Source: Salegentibacter sp. Hel_I_6 (GTDB taxonomy: Bacteria; Bacteroidota; Bacteroidia; Flavobacteriales; Flavobacteriaceae). Taken from it: DNA of 64,000 nt. The stretch is from contig NZ_JQNQ01000001.1 in the NCBI RefSeq assembly GCF_000745315.1, positions 4,030,001 to 4,094,000 on the forward strand. Direction: 5' to 3'. Each line of letters begins with the position of its first letter. The first letter of the stretch is position 1. The notes beneath the pieces were generated by a model, which ran no database searches, was not told the origin of the DNA, and saw nothing but the letters and a program-made list of their open reading frames with translations. Of this stretch, positions 8,294 to 17,491 are shown one piece after another. Both the position numbers and the translations under genes were made by a program.

Positions 8294-9619
8294 TTAATCT
8301 CCGTTCCCTATTTTTCGCAAATAGAAATAACCAATTAAGCCTGCTATTAATGAGGCTAGAAGAATACCAATTTTAGCTTGAGAAATATAGTTTTCGTTTG
8401 CAAAGGCAAGTTCGGTAATAAAAAGTGACATTGTGAAACCAATGGCTGCAAGAAAACCAATCCCATACACATGTTTCCATTTTACTTTTTCCGGAAGTGA
8501 TGCTATTTTAAACCAAACCATAAGCCTGGAAAGCAGGACGATACCAAAAATTTTTCCAAAGATGAGTCCAACTGAAACTCCCGTGGTCACCGGACTTAAA
8601 ATGGAATCTAAGGAAGTTTCGTTTAGGCTAACTCCCGCGTTAGCAAATGCAAATATTGGTAATACCACAAAACTTACAAATGGGTGCAATGCATGTTCCA
8701 AACGCTGCAGGGGAGGTGTGGCATCTTCGGTTAAAGAAGAGAATTTCTCTATGTTACGGTTAATATGTTCTTCGGCTTCTTTAGGGTTTTTATTTCTATT
8801 TTTAAAATCCTGTTTTATTTGGTAGGCTAAAAGTTTAGATTTCCGAAGAAATAATGGAGTATTTATACGTTTTGTGTTTGGAATAGCAAAGGCTGCTAAA
8901 ACAGCTGCAATGGTGGCGTGAACACCAGAAAGTAAAATAGCCAACCATAAACCACCAATACCCATGATGGCATAAAATATAGTGTTTCTAATTCCTATTA
9001 AATTGGCTGTAGCGAGGATGAGAACAAAAATCCCGGCAATAGCGAGACTTTGCATAGAAATATCTGAGGTATAAAAAAATGCAATAACCAGCACCGCACC
9101 CAGGTCATCTACAATGGCGATGGCTGTTAAGAATACTTTTAATGGTAAAGGAACGCGGTCTCCAAGTAAGTATAAGATTCCCAGGGCAAAAGCAATATCT
9201 GTAGCCATAGGAATTCCCCATCCAGAAACAGAATCTAAACCAGAATTAAAATAGAAATAGATAAGTGCAGGGAACAACATACCGCCAATAGCAGCGCCAA
9301 TGGGGAGCATAGATTTTCTAAAACTGGAAAGTTCACCCTGTAAGATTTCCCTTTTAAGTTCCAGCCCAATCATAAAAAAGAAAATAGACATTAGCCCATC
9401 ATTGATCCAATGCAATAGATTTTTCTTTATTACAAAGTCGTTGATTCCTAAATGAATGTATTGTTTCCAGAGATTATGATAAGCATCTGAAAGAGGTGAA
9501 TTTGCCACGATCATTGCAAGAATTGCAGAAAAAATTAGCAGCAAACCCACTGATGTTTTTTTCTCGATAAAGTTTTTTATAGGTAATAACAGGTAGATGT
9601 CAAGTGGCGTTTTTTTCAT
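8294..9619 (-). CDS. nhaA: Na+/H+ antiporter NhaA
   Basis: A 441-residue inner-membrane antiporter exchanging sodium for protons at high pH or salt. About eleven to twelve membrane segments are visible, with the paired aspartates of the transport site in AIVDDLGAVLVIAFFY (about residues 170-175) and the family segments FFFMIGLELKREIL and MATDIAFALGIL. The length is close to the family norm, with a somewhat enlarged charged cytoplasmic loop (around 270-310). It stands alone, divergent from corA. The presence of NhaA fits a marine or saline habitat. Confidence 0.94.
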   Translation of the reverse strand: MKKTPLDIYLLLPIKNFIEKKTSVGLLLIFSAILAMIVANSPLSDAYHNLWKQYIHLGINDFVIKKNLLHWINDGLMSIFFFMIGLELKREILQGELSSFRKSMLPIGAAIGGMLFPALIYFYFNSGLDSVSGWGIPMATDIAFALGILYLLGDRVPLPLKVFLTAIAIVDDLGAVLVIAFFYTSDISMQSLAIAGIFVLILATANLIGIRNTIFYAIMGIGGLWLAILLSGVHATIAAVLAAFAIPNTKRINTPLFLRKSKLLAYQIKQDFKNRNKNPKEAEEHINRNIEKFSSLTEDATPPLQRLEHALHPFVSFVVLPIFAFANAGVSLNETSLDSILSPVTTGVSVGLIFGKIFGIVLLSRLMVWFKIASLPEKVKWKHVYGIGFLAAIGFTMSLFITELAFANENYISQAKIGILLASLIAGLIGYFYLRKIGNGD

Positions 9620-9851
9620 GATAACCTGGTTCTAATGAATAGCTTATTTTATATAAATAATAAATTTATGCCCATTTTTAAATGATAAATATGATTAACC
9701 TCAGGTTTAAAGACTTAGTTGAGTTTAAATTGTTTGAAAACAGATAAATTAGTTTTATAAATTATGGAGTAAATAAGTTTGAATTTCTAAATAATTCAGG
9801 AAAATAAACTTTGCTACCTTTAGCCTTATAAAGTAAACTACCTAATAACAT

Positions 9852-9876
9852 TTAAATCTCGATTATCAAGTAAAAT
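9852..9876 (+). repeat. Dispersed 25-bp motif, copy 2, directly upstream of corA
   Basis: The core CTCGATTATCAAG is flanked by TTAAAT and TAAAAT and ends one base before the corA start codon, so it probably lies in the mRNA leader or promoter. The same motif occurs at 801-825 (minus), 26392-26416 and 45532-45556. Confidence 0.5.
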
Positions 9877-9877
9877 T

Positions 9878-10954
9878 ATGGTGAAGAAAATAACCCAAAG
9901 TTTAAGGAGGCCAAAGATGAAATCTGTTAACCAACCTCCTGGTACCGTAACTTATGTTGGAAGAAAAGAATCCAGTGAAACCAAACTTGAGGTAATTGAT
10001 TACAATAAAGATAATTTCGAAAAATTAAGCTCGTCAACTACTGAAGATGCCTTTAAATTTGAAGCCGAAGATCGTATTACCTGGTTTAATATTGATGGAT
10101 TAAGCAATACCGCTGAAATAGAAAAACTTGGGAAATATTACGATTTACACCCACTAATCATCGAAGATATTGTGAATACAACACAACGTCCAAAAATAGA
10201 TGAGTATGAAGATTACTTATTTATTGTGGCTAAAATGTTATATCACCAGGATGGAAAATTGGTTAATGAGCACATAAGTTTTGTATTGGGAAAAGATTAT
10301 GTTCTTACTTTTCAGGAAGCCGGTGGCGATGTTTTTGATGGGGTGCGGGGCCGGCTGGAAAAAGCTTATGGCCGTATTCGCAGTAACGGATCTGATTACC
10401 TGGTTTTCGCGCTTTTAGATGCTATTGTAGATCATTACTTTTTAGTTGTAGACGAACTTAGTGAAAAGGTAGAGGCTTTAGAGGAACAACTTTTTGAAAG
10501 CCAGCCAAGCAATGATATTACTTATGAAATCCAGGATCTTAAAAGAGCTATTTTAAGAGTTAGGCGTGCAGTTTTTCCACTTAAAGAGGTGATTTCCAGG
10601 TTTCAGAATATGGAAAATGAGCTTATTAAAAGTAGAACTAGAAATTACATAAACGACCTCCATGACCATATTTTACAGGTTTCAGAGAATATAGATCTTT
10701 ATCGTGAGATGGCCTGGGGTCTAATGGATATGTATATGACAACCATTAGCAATAAAATGAACGAAGTGATGAAGGTTCTAACCATAATGGCTTCTATTTT
10801 TATTCCGCTAACTTTTATTGCCGGTATCTACGGGATGAATTTTGAGTATATGCCAGAGTTGCAGTGGGAGCATAGCTATTATGTATTATGGGGAATAATG
10901 ATAGTTATTTTCCTATTAATGATCTTCTATTTTAAACGAAAAAAATGGTTATAA
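9878..10954 (+). CDS. corA: Magnesium/cobalt transporter CorA
   Basis: A 358-residue CorA-type channel for Mg2+ and Co2+. A large soluble N-terminal domain with coiled-coil helices leads to two C-terminal membrane helices; the signature YGMNFEYMPEL falls between them at about residues 316-326, and the C-terminus is basic (KRKKWL). The GMN loop forms the selectivity filter. The length is as usual for the family. The downstream lactonase-like gene begins 13 bases after the stop, so the two may be co-transcribed although no functional link is obvious. Confidence 0.95.
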   Translation: MVKKITQSLRRPKMKSVNQPPGTVTYVGRKESSETKLEVIDYNKDNFEKLSSSTTEDAFKFEAEDRITWFNIDGLSNTAEIEKLGKYYDLHPLIIEDIVNTTQRPKIDEYEDYLFIVAKMLYHQDGKLVNEHISFVLGKDYVLTFQEAGGDVFDGVRGRLEKAYGRIRSNGSDYLVFALLDAIVDHYFLVVDELSEKVEALEEQLFESQPSNDITYEIQDLKRAILRVRRAVFPLKEVISRFQNMENELIKSRTRNYINDLHDHILQVSENIDLYREMAWGLMDMYMTTISNKMNEVMKVLTIMASIFIPLTFIAGIYGMNFEYMPELQWEHSYYVLWGIMIVIFLLMIFYFKRKKWL

Positions 10955-10967
10955 TCTAACCTTAATT

Positions 10968-12089
10968 ATGATGAAAATTACTCTAATAATTCTTGCCGTA
11001 GTAATTAGCGGAAGTTGCATTGCACAAAATACTGAAAGTGCTGTTTATATTGGTACATATACCAAAAAAGAAGGTCACGTAAACGGGAAAGCAAAAGGAA
11101 TATTCCTGGCAAGCCAGGATCCTGAAAATGGAGGTGTACAGCCTGAAAAAACCGTAGCTGAAATTACAAATCCCAGTTTTGTAAAAGTTTCTAAAGATGG
11201 TGAAAATTTATATGCGGTAAGTGAATTGGGTGGGGGTGATGCTAAATCGGGTTTTATATATTCTTATAAAAGAAATAGTGATAATAGCCTGGATGAATTA
11301 GGAAAGTTAAGTACAGAAAGCTTTGCACCCTGTCACATTGAAATTGACAAAAGTAGAAAGTATGTTTTTGTTTCCAATTATATGGGAGGCGTGGTCATGG
11401 TTTATAAAAGAGGTGAGGACGGCAACCTGCAAAAACAACAAAAAGTGCAATTAGAAAATCCCAATACTTCACACGCACATTCTGTTTCTATTACCTCAGA
11501 TAACCAAACTGCTTATATTTCAGATTTAGGGAACGATAAGATATGGATATTTGATTTTAATGCAGAAATCGGAAATTTAAGTCTTAAAGAAAATCCGTTT
11601 TTGCAATTGGAAAAAGGAGCTGGCCCAAGGCATTTTAGCTTTTCTAAAAATGAAAAATTTGCTTTTTCTATGAATGAACTCAATTCAACAATAAGTGTGC
11701 TTGAAATTGATAAAAATGGAAACCTGGAAATTATTCAGAATATTTCAACTTTGCCTGAAGATTTTAAGGGTAAGAATTCTGGAGCAGATATTCATTTACA
11801 TCCTTCAGGAAAATTTATTTATGCTTCCAACCGTGGGCACAATAGTATCGCTGCTTTTAAAGTAGATGAAAAAGAAGGGAAATTAAATGCAATTGCCCAT
11901 TACACTACAAAAGGTGAAACCCCGAGAAATTTTGCGATCTCTCCCGATGGAAAATTCCTTTATGCTGCCAATCAGGATACTTCCACAATTAGCAGTTTTA
12001 AAGTAAACCAGGACACCGGTGAATTGGAAGAACACTTGCTGCCGGTAGAGGTGATGTCTCCGGTTTGTGTAGAGTTTGCTGAAAACTAA
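10968..12089 (+). CDS. Secreted lactonase-family beta-propeller protein (6-phosphogluconolactonase-like)
   Basis: A 373-residue protein with a signal peptide (cleavage probably after about residue 19, SCIAQN) and a seven-bladed propeller of the YbhE/Pgl lactonase family. Family blocks are visible: VYIGTYTKKEGHVNGKAKGI, GPRHFSFSKN, DIHLHPSGKFIYASNRGHNSIA and TPRNFAISPDGKFLYAANQDT. Cytoplasmic relatives hydrolyse 6-phosphogluconolactone; this exported version probably acts on another lactone or sugar ring (inference). It lies 13 bases after corA and is followed by a hairpin terminator. Confidence 0.85.
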   Translation: MMKITLIILAVVISGSCIAQNTESAVYIGTYTKKEGHVNGKAKGIFLASQDPENGGVQPEKTVAEITNPSFVKVSKDGENLYAVSELGGGDAKSGFIYSYKRNSDNSLDELGKLSTESFAPCHIEIDKSRKYVFVSNYMGGVVMVYKRGEDGNLQKQQKVQLENPNTSHAHSVSITSDNQTAYISDLGNDKIWIFDFNAEIGNLSLKENPFLQLEKGAGPRHFSFSKNEKFAFSMNELNSTISVLEIDKNGNLEIIQNISTLPEDFKGKNSGADIHLHPSGKFIYASNRGHNSIAAFKVDEKEGKLNAIAHYTTKGETPRNFAISPDGKFLYAANQDTSTISSFKVNQDTGELEEHLLPVEVMSPVCVEFAEN

Positions 12090-12101
12090 TCATATAAAAA
12101 A

Positions 12102-12132
12102 GACCTCACAGGTTTTTTAAATCTGCGAGGTC
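12102..12132. terminator. Hairpin terminator after the lactonase gene
   Basis: GACCTCACAG pairs with CTGCGAGGTC with one A-C mismatch around an AT-rich loop. A-runs on the left make it usable from the minus strand as well, between two convergent genes. Confidence 0.6.
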
Positions 12133-12152
12133 ATAATTGAAATTAGAATCCA

Positions 12153-12175
12153 TACTGAACTTATTTCAGGATTTA
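12153..12175. repeat. Degenerate half-copy of the TTATTTCAGGAT palindromic repeat
   Basis: The sequence around CTGAACTTATTTCAGGAT matches the left half of the palindromic elements at 23740-23800, 27348-27426 and 42817-42894, but lacks the second hairpin and the outer inverted repeat. It looks like a remnant. Confidence 0.4.
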
Positions 12176-12210
12176 AGATGTTATTCAGTTAATTTAAGTT
12201 TTCTGAAGGT

Positions 12211-13131
12211 TTACTTTCCTTCAACTTCTTCAATGACAAAAAAACCATCATTTCCTTGCGACTGATAGAGCGGCATAAAGATTCTCGCGTCCCATTCGCT
12301 TTTCAACTCTTTTCCATTTTGTATTGCAAGGATTTCTCCTTTTTTAATCTTTTGGAAATTCTCATAGCCTGGTTCCATTTCAAACTTATCAGAATCTTCA
12401 AGTCCGTGGCGATGTACTAACTCGAAAGTTTTTTGATCTGGAGCATTCTTTTCAGCAAACCGGTTTACGCATTCAGGATAAGTTTCAATTTTAGAAAGAT
12501 CAAGATTACAAGCTTCTTTTAAAGCAAGCCAAATTACTCCTTCATGATTCTCTACAGAGGTTTTATCTTCATGCTGGCCGGCTTCAAATACAAAACCGGT
12601 CATACCAGTTCTACTCAAATAGTGATCTATATCGCCGGTTATAATATCGCTAAATCCGCGTACGATAAATGTTGGGAAATTGTGTGCCCATTTATCATTA
12701 TCATTTACCTCCTGCACCGAGACATAAGGTAAACTAGCTGATGAGGTAGTATGGCAATCAAGGAAATATCGTTTGCTAAAATTTTTCTCGGGAAATTGGT
12801 TTAAGATTTCAATAATCTCCCACATTTCTTTTTGCTCATGGGTTTCAGACTTATTTTGTTCGATATTTTCTTTTGTCCAAACACGATTTAAGTCTTCATC
12901 TATATACCGCTTATTTTGATTAAGCGCTTTATGATTTCCTGAAACCCCAACCAGGGTTCCTTCAATTTCAGGTTTTGTTTTTTCCAGTTGTTTAAATACC
13001 TCTTCTAAAGCCTTTACTCCACTGGGTTCATTTCCATGAATACCTGCAGTGACGAAAAGTAGAGGTCCTTTTTTATTGCTGGTGTATTTCCCAATTATCC
13101 TGGGAATATGTTTATCTGGTTTGTTATCCAT
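12211..13131 (-). CDS. Succinylglutamate desuccinylase/aspartoacylase-family zinc hydrolase
   Basis: A 306-residue protein of the AstE/AspA branch of zinc carboxypeptidase-fold deacylases. The zinc-binding motif is in TAGIHGNEPSG (about residues 30-40), followed by DEDLNRVW and the third ligand in FLDCHTTSS; FVFEAGQHED supplies the probable catalytic glutamate. Family members remove an acyl or aminoacyl group from an amino acid, or trim short amides. It is the third gene of an operon with a QEGLA metallopeptidase and an ATP-grasp ligase (22-base gap), so its substrate is likely a product or intermediate of that pathway rather than arginine catabolism. No other ast genes are nearby. Confidence 0.82.
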   Translation of the reverse strand: MDNKPDKHIPRIIGKYTSNKKGPLLFVTAGIHGNEPSGVKALEEVFKQLEKTKPEIEGTLVGVSGNHKALNQNKRYIDEDLNRVWTKENIEQNKSETHEQKEMWEIIEILNQFPEKNFSKRYFLDCHTTSSASLPYVSVQEVNDNDKWAHNFPTFIVRGFSDIITGDIDHYLSRTGMTGFVFEAGQHEDKTSVENHEGVIWLALKEACNLDLSKIETYPECVNRFAEKNAPDQKTFELVHRHGLEDSDKFEMEPGYENFQKIKKGEILAIQNGKELKSEWDARIFMPLYQSQGNDGFFVIEEVEGK

Positions 13132-13153
13132 AATATGTTCCTTTTATTCTAAT

Positions 13154-14203
13154 CTATTGCATACAGGCTATTTCCCGGTTGTCAAACTGGTGACCGTAAA
13201 GTTCTTTATATTCAACTTTGCGTTCTATAGCTTCAATCACGACATCTGAAAATTCAGGTAATCCAATATCTTTAAAATGTTCCATTCCTCCGGGACTCAA
13301 TACATTGATCTCAATAAGTTTATCTTTTACCACATCAAGGCCAACAAAGAAGAGCCCGTCGCGAATAAGTTTGGGTGCGGTTAGATCTACAATACGCTGC
13401 ATCTCTGGCGTAAGATCACTACTATCTGCAGTAGCACCTAGCGCGAAATTACTTCTAAATTCACCTTCACCGCTTACACGCCTTATAATGGCTTGCTTGC
13501 CGTCTTTAGTCATCACGCGGCCATTCATTAATATAATTCTTACATCACCATCTTTTACCGCCGGAAGGAATTCCTGAGCTATTACATAGCCTTGCTGACT
13601 AATAGTTTCAATAATCTGGTTGATGTTTTTCTCATTTTCATCAATTAGAAAAACATTTTGACCTCCAGAACCTTCTAATGGTTTTAATACGATCTTTTTA
13701 TTATTCTTCTCCCAAAATTTTAGAATATCTTCTTTATTCCTTGTAATAAGTGAATCGGGTTTAATCTCAGAAGGAAGTTCTTCAAAATAGAGTTTATCTA
13801 TAAATGCATTTGATAGCGCATAGGCATCATTAAGCACCAAAACTCCCTGTTGCTGCATCATTCTTCCAAAAGCTACACCGGCCTGCTCAGCCCATTCTCT
13901 TCCAGATTCTTCCTCGGTTGGATTATTTCTTATAAACAATACATCTAGTGTATTTGCTGTTATTTTTCTTTTCCTGGCTTTACTGCTTTGTAAAGCTTCC
14001 AAAAACTTTTTTGGTGATTTGGTTTTAGTACTTTTAGGAACCTGAGTGCTATAAATACTAATTGGCGAATCGTGATGAAAATTAAAATCTCCAACACCCA
14101 TTGCATAGACTTCGTGACCTCTAGAATGAGCCATTGTCATTAGCATTACCGAAGTTCCGCAACTTTCGGTAGCGATATCATTTAATACAAAACAAATTTT
14201 CAT
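13154..14203 (-). CDS. GshB-like ATP-grasp ligase
   Basis: A 349-residue protein with a glutathione-synthetase-like N-terminal domain (MKICFVLNDI ... FIRNNPTEE) and an ATP-grasp domain: KPLEGSGGQNVFLI for nucleotide binding near residue 175, VIAQEFLPAVKDGDVRIILM, and the metal ligands in FFVGLDVVKDKLIEINVLSPGG near 285-305. GshB joins gamma-glutamylcysteine to glycine with ATP. No gamma-glutamylcysteine ligase is visible here, and the partners are a metallopeptidase and a deacylase. I infer a different amide-forming reaction, perhaps adding an amino acid to a peptide, though glutathione synthesis is not excluded. Its ATG shares one base with the upstream stop. Confidence 0.8.
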   Translation of the reverse strand: MKICFVLNDIATESCGTSVMLMTMAHSRGHEVYAMGVGDFNFHHDSPISIYSTQVPKSTKTKSPKKFLEALQSSKARKRKITANTLDVLFIRNNPTEEESGREWAEQAGVAFGRMMQQQGVLVLNDAYALSNAFIDKLYFEELPSEIKPDSLITRNKEDILKFWEKNNKKIVLKPLEGSGGQNVFLIDENEKNINQIIETISQQGYVIAQEFLPAVKDGDVRIILMNGRVMTKDGKQAIIRRVSGEGEFRSNFALGATADSSDLTPEMQRIVDLTAPKLIRDGLFFVGLDVVKDKLIEINVLSPGGMEHFKDIGLPEFSDVVIEAIERKVEYKELYGHQFDNREIACMQ

Positions 14204-16047
14204 TAGGTTATCATTTGTGAAAGGGGAAGCCCCTCTCTGATTAGGTTTAATTTATTGGTAATATTTTCGGTTAATAAATAACTTGGGCGCAAAGCGCTTG
14301 TTTTTAATACTTTTCTTTCGGTTAATTCTTCAATGATTTTGGTATGTTTTAAACCGAATTTTCCTGCTAATAAAGGTTCGTATTCACCACCATCCTGAAG
14401 ATGATCCCTTAGTTGAACCAGTCCTTTTAAATAGATAATGTCTTTTAAAAATCCGCCTCCCTGCATTATTCTGGAAGTAATATTAAAAGCTCTTTCTGCG
14501 GTAAATCCATAATCCATTTTTAGCAATCTAAATAACTGGGGAAACTCAGCTCCTTCCATTAATGCCGATCCTGCAATCACCCTTCCGGCAAGGGTTCTTA
14601 ACCTGTTTCCGGTAAGTCCATTTACTAAAAATTCAGACATTACGGCGAGACCTTCCTGTAAGGGATCGTAATCTGCAAGACCGCTGCTTAATAATTCTAA
14701 TGGTTGCTGAGTTCCGTTAAAATAGGTAAGTACATGGGTACCAACTTCATGCTGAATTAGCGCGGTAGCCTCGGTTTTATTCATTCTGTAATCTGCAGGA
14801 ATATATAGCTCACCTTTGCTAACCATCATAATGTTCACATCTTTACGAATATGAACCTTACTTTTAAAATTTTCGTCCTGCTCAGCGAAATAATCAAATT
14901 CCCGCCTTGCCAAACTACTAAAGCCTTTGGCGTCTATAAATTCAGCATTTTTATCTTCTTCAACTTCATCTACTTCTCTTAATATCTTACCTGCCTCATC
15001 ACTTAATTTGGGACTTAGACCCTTATAAAGTCTAATACTGTTGTAAAAGAAATTAGGGGTGCCACGTTCACTCAACATGGTAATTTGTTGATCTAGCTCC
15101 TCCCGTTTCTCCCTAAAAATATGAGACATTGCAGGATCATCTATTTCTTCAATTTTAAGATTGTAAAGCTCTCTTTTTAAAATATCTGGATCTATTGGCA
15201 GTAACCGGTAATGGTAGTCTAGTACCTTCTCATAATTGCTTTCAAAAAAGGTTTCTTTGATATTATGAATATTGGCCGGGGAAACCAACCATAGAAATTG
15301 ATAAGATCGCTCTATTTTTGCAAGCGCTTTATCTATTTCGAAAACTTTATCCTTGAGGTGTTTTCTACCCAGCGCTAAATAACTGCCTACGCCGCTTGTA
15401 GTTTGCACCCGCACATAATCGAATATCGCTTTATGAATGCAGGTAATAAGATAATCTTTAAATTTCCGTAAAAATACCGGATAAACTTCGTTGTTTTCAT
15501 CGCGATACACAGGCGGAATCTCAAGCCCTAAAATAACGGCCCCCGATTTCTTTGCATCTTCAATACTCAAAAGTTCCTCATCACCTTGCTTTTGACGATT
15601 AGGGGTATCTTTAATTTCTGCTTTTAAATAAAGTCCTGAAAATACTTCGTTTATAGTATTCAGTTCTTTTTGTAAAACTTTTACAGAGCTAGGTAATTTT
15701 TTTGCCGGGGCTTTAATAGTAAAGCAATTATTTGTTTCCCCTGTATAGATTTCAAAAACCATATAAGATTTGAAATCGGAGGAAAGCTTATCTGCCAGGG
15801 CATATATCAGCTTTTGATACGCATCAAAAAATTTGTTACCGACTAAAAGATATGAGGCTTCGCTAATAATAATTCGTTGGGTACCAGCATCATTTTCTCG
15901 TTTTCGGTAAACTACCAGGTAAGGTAAATTATCTTCTATATGAATTAAACCACCTCCCGGAAGCGATGCGCTTATTTTACCATCTTCTTCAAGAATTGTT
16001 AAAATTTGTTTAATTGATTTCTCCGATAATTCAGATATTTCCAGCAT
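14203..16047 (-). CDS. QEGLA-motif metallopeptidase (DUF1704/MATCAP family, flavohemoglobin-expression-modulating type)
   Basis: A 614-residue protein. The C-terminal half has the zincin-like site HEVGTH (HExxxH, about residues 435-440) and, some 25 residues on, the family signature LQEGLAVMSEF. Bacterial members are annotated as flavohemoglobin expression-modulating QEGLA proteins; eukaryotic relatives (MATCAP) are tyrosine carboxypeptidases acting on tubulin. The N-terminal half is a mixed alpha/beta region of unknown role. It has no signal peptide, so it is probably cytoplasmic. It is first in the operon, sharing one base with the ATP-grasp gene, which suggests it removes a residue that the ligase adds, or the reverse (inference). 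Confidence 0.85.
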   Translation of the reverse strand: MLEISELSEKSIKQILTILEEDGKISASLPGGGLIHIEDNLPYLVVYRKRENDAGTQRIIISEASYLLVGNKFFDAYQKLIYALADKLSSDFKSYMVFEIYTGETNNCFTIKAPAKKLPSSVKVLQKELNTINEVFSGLYLKAEIKDTPNRQKQGDEELLSIEDAKKSGAVILGLEIPPVYRDENNEVYPVFLRKFKDYLITCIHKAIFDYVRVQTTSGVGSYLALGRKHLKDKVFEIDKALAKIERSYQFLWLVSPANIHNIKETFFESNYEKVLDYHYRLLPIDPDILKRELYNLKIEEIDDPAMSHIFREKREELDQQITMLSERGTPNFFYNSIRLYKGLSPKLSDEAGKILREVDEVEEDKNAEFIDAKGFSSLARREFDYFAEQDENFKSKVHIRKDVNIMMVSKGELYIPADYRMNKTEATALIQHEVGTHVLTYFNGTQQPLELLSSGLADYDPLQEGLAVMSEFLVNGLTGNRLRTLAGRVIAGSALMEGAEFPQLFRLLKMDYGFTAERAFNITSRIMQGGGFLKDIIYLKGLVQLRDHLQDGGEYEPLLAGKFGLKHTKIIEELTERKVLKTSALRPSYLLTENITNKLNLIREGLPLSQMIT

Positions 16048-16291
16048 TCTTAGTCGTTTCTATTTTTTAATTTGAATATTATTAAATCAGAATCAGGGAT
16101 TCAAAGCGAAATATTCACCATAAATGTGCTTGAACAATATTTAAATTTAGAAAGAAAACTAAGGAATACTAGTTCTTAAACTTACTTTGGGTTTTATTTA
16201 AGAGATAAGGTAAATAATTACTTAAAAAGAGAAAATGATAAAAAGACAGAAGAATAAAATGGGAAAACTAACAATATAATAAGAATAAAAA

Positions 16292-17380
16292 TTACTCCTT
16301 ACTTTTTGCTTTCTCCTTCGCTTTTTCTTCCTGCTTTTCTATCTGCTCACGAGCATTTTTTAATTCAGCTTCTGTAGCGGGCTCAGGTTTTTGCTCTTCA
16401 GCCTTTTCTGGCTCAAGATTAAGTTCGATATATAAGGGATAATGATCTGAATCTATTTTACTGCCTAATCTAAAATCTGCCACCCTAAATTCTTCAGTTA
16501 CAAACACGTGATCTAGAGACCAGCGCATAAGAGAACTGCTGGCATCAAAGGAATTATAGAATCCGCGACCAATCCTGGTATTTAGTAGCCCACCTACATT
16601 TTGAAAGAGTGCGGTGGTAGAAGACCATGCGACATCATTAAAATCTCCTGCAACTAGCACAGGGATTTTAGAATCTTTAGCCATAAAAGCAATTTTCATC
16701 ATTTCGGCATCCCTATCTGTAGAAGAAGGATTATGTTGTGGCATAGGAGGTGTAGGATGAATGCCGTGAAACATTATCTTATCACCAGATCTTAATTTTA
16801 AAATACTGTGAATAGAAGGAATACTATCATCTACCAAATATCGAACCTGGGGATCTTCAAGTTCTAAGCGCGAATAGAGAAGCATCCCGTAGGTATTATC
16901 TAAAGGAATTTCTACTTTATAGGGATAAGAATTTGTAACTTCAGAAAGATCGTTTTTCCATCGTGTATCTGTTTCGGTAAAAAGTAAAACATCGGGATTT
17001 TGCTTCTTAATATCTGCTATAACCAGATCTGGATTTTCATTTTTCTGAAGCACATTTGCTGCATAAAGGCTAAATCTATTACTAAAATTTTCTTCTGAAA
17101 CTTCTCCAACTTCGTAATTCTTATGCGGAAAATAGGGGTAGATCTTTACTACCTGGAATAGGAAGCAAGCAAGTAAAACACCCATAAAAATATAATCTTC
17201 AGCACGTTTTATATCAAACTTTATAAAATATGCAGCCAGGGCTGTAAGGGTAAGTAAGCTTAGCTGAATATGCAAATAATCAAAAATACGTATCCACCAG
17301 AAATCGGCAGCAATTAGGGGTATTAGCGTCATCACTACGGCGATAACCCCAAATACCTGAAGAAATCCTTTTAAAGTCAT
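16292..17380 (-). CDS. Membrane-anchored endonuclease/exonuclease/phosphatase-family protein
   Basis: A 362-residue protein with three N-terminal membrane helices (about 5-25, 35-55 and 65-85) and a periplasmic EEP domain. Catalytic elements are NPDVLLFTETD, MFHGIHPTPP, VLVAGDFNDVAWSSTT and SDHYPLYIEL, matching DNase I/exonuclease III-type phosphodiesterases. The charged K/E-rich C-terminal tail (from about 320) looks like a linker or coiled coil. The natural substrate cannot be told from sequence; phosphodiester or phospholipid headgroups are possible. It stands alone, with an unannotated 244-base gap to the QEGLA operon in which I see no gene. Confidence 0.85.
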   Translation of the reverse strand: MTLKGFLQVFGVIAVVMTLIPLIAADFWWIRIFDYLHIQLSLLTLTALAAYFIKFDIKRAEDYIFMGVLLACFLFQVVKIYPYFPHKNYEVGEVSEENFSNRFSLYAANVLQKNENPDLVIADIKKQNPDVLLFTETDTRWKNDLSEVTNSYPYKVEIPLDNTYGMLLYSRLELEDPQVRYLVDDSIPSIHSILKLRSGDKIMFHGIHPTPPMPQHNPSSTDRDAEMMKIAFMAKDSKIPVLVAGDFNDVAWSSTTALFQNVGGLLNTRIGRGFYNSFDASSSLMRWSLDHVFVTEEFRVADFRLGSKIDSDHYPLYIELNLEPEKAEEQKPEPATEAELKNAREQIEKQEEKAKEKAKSKE

Positions 17381-17491
17381 AAATTTTTGATTGGTTTGGC
17401 AGCCGAAAGATAATCGTTTATTCGGAGTTACTTACTAAACGTGATTTAAAATGCATGGAGACTAGCACTTAACTTTTTAAATCGAAGAAGA

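Noticed and set aside
8433..8825. Plus-strand ORF of 130 aa inside nhaA
   Set aside because: Fully antisense to conserved NhaA helices, no recognisable domain.
13218..13577. Plus-strand ORF of 119 aa inside the ATP-grasp gene
   Set aside because: Antisense to conserved ATP-grasp motifs; serine-rich shadow translation.
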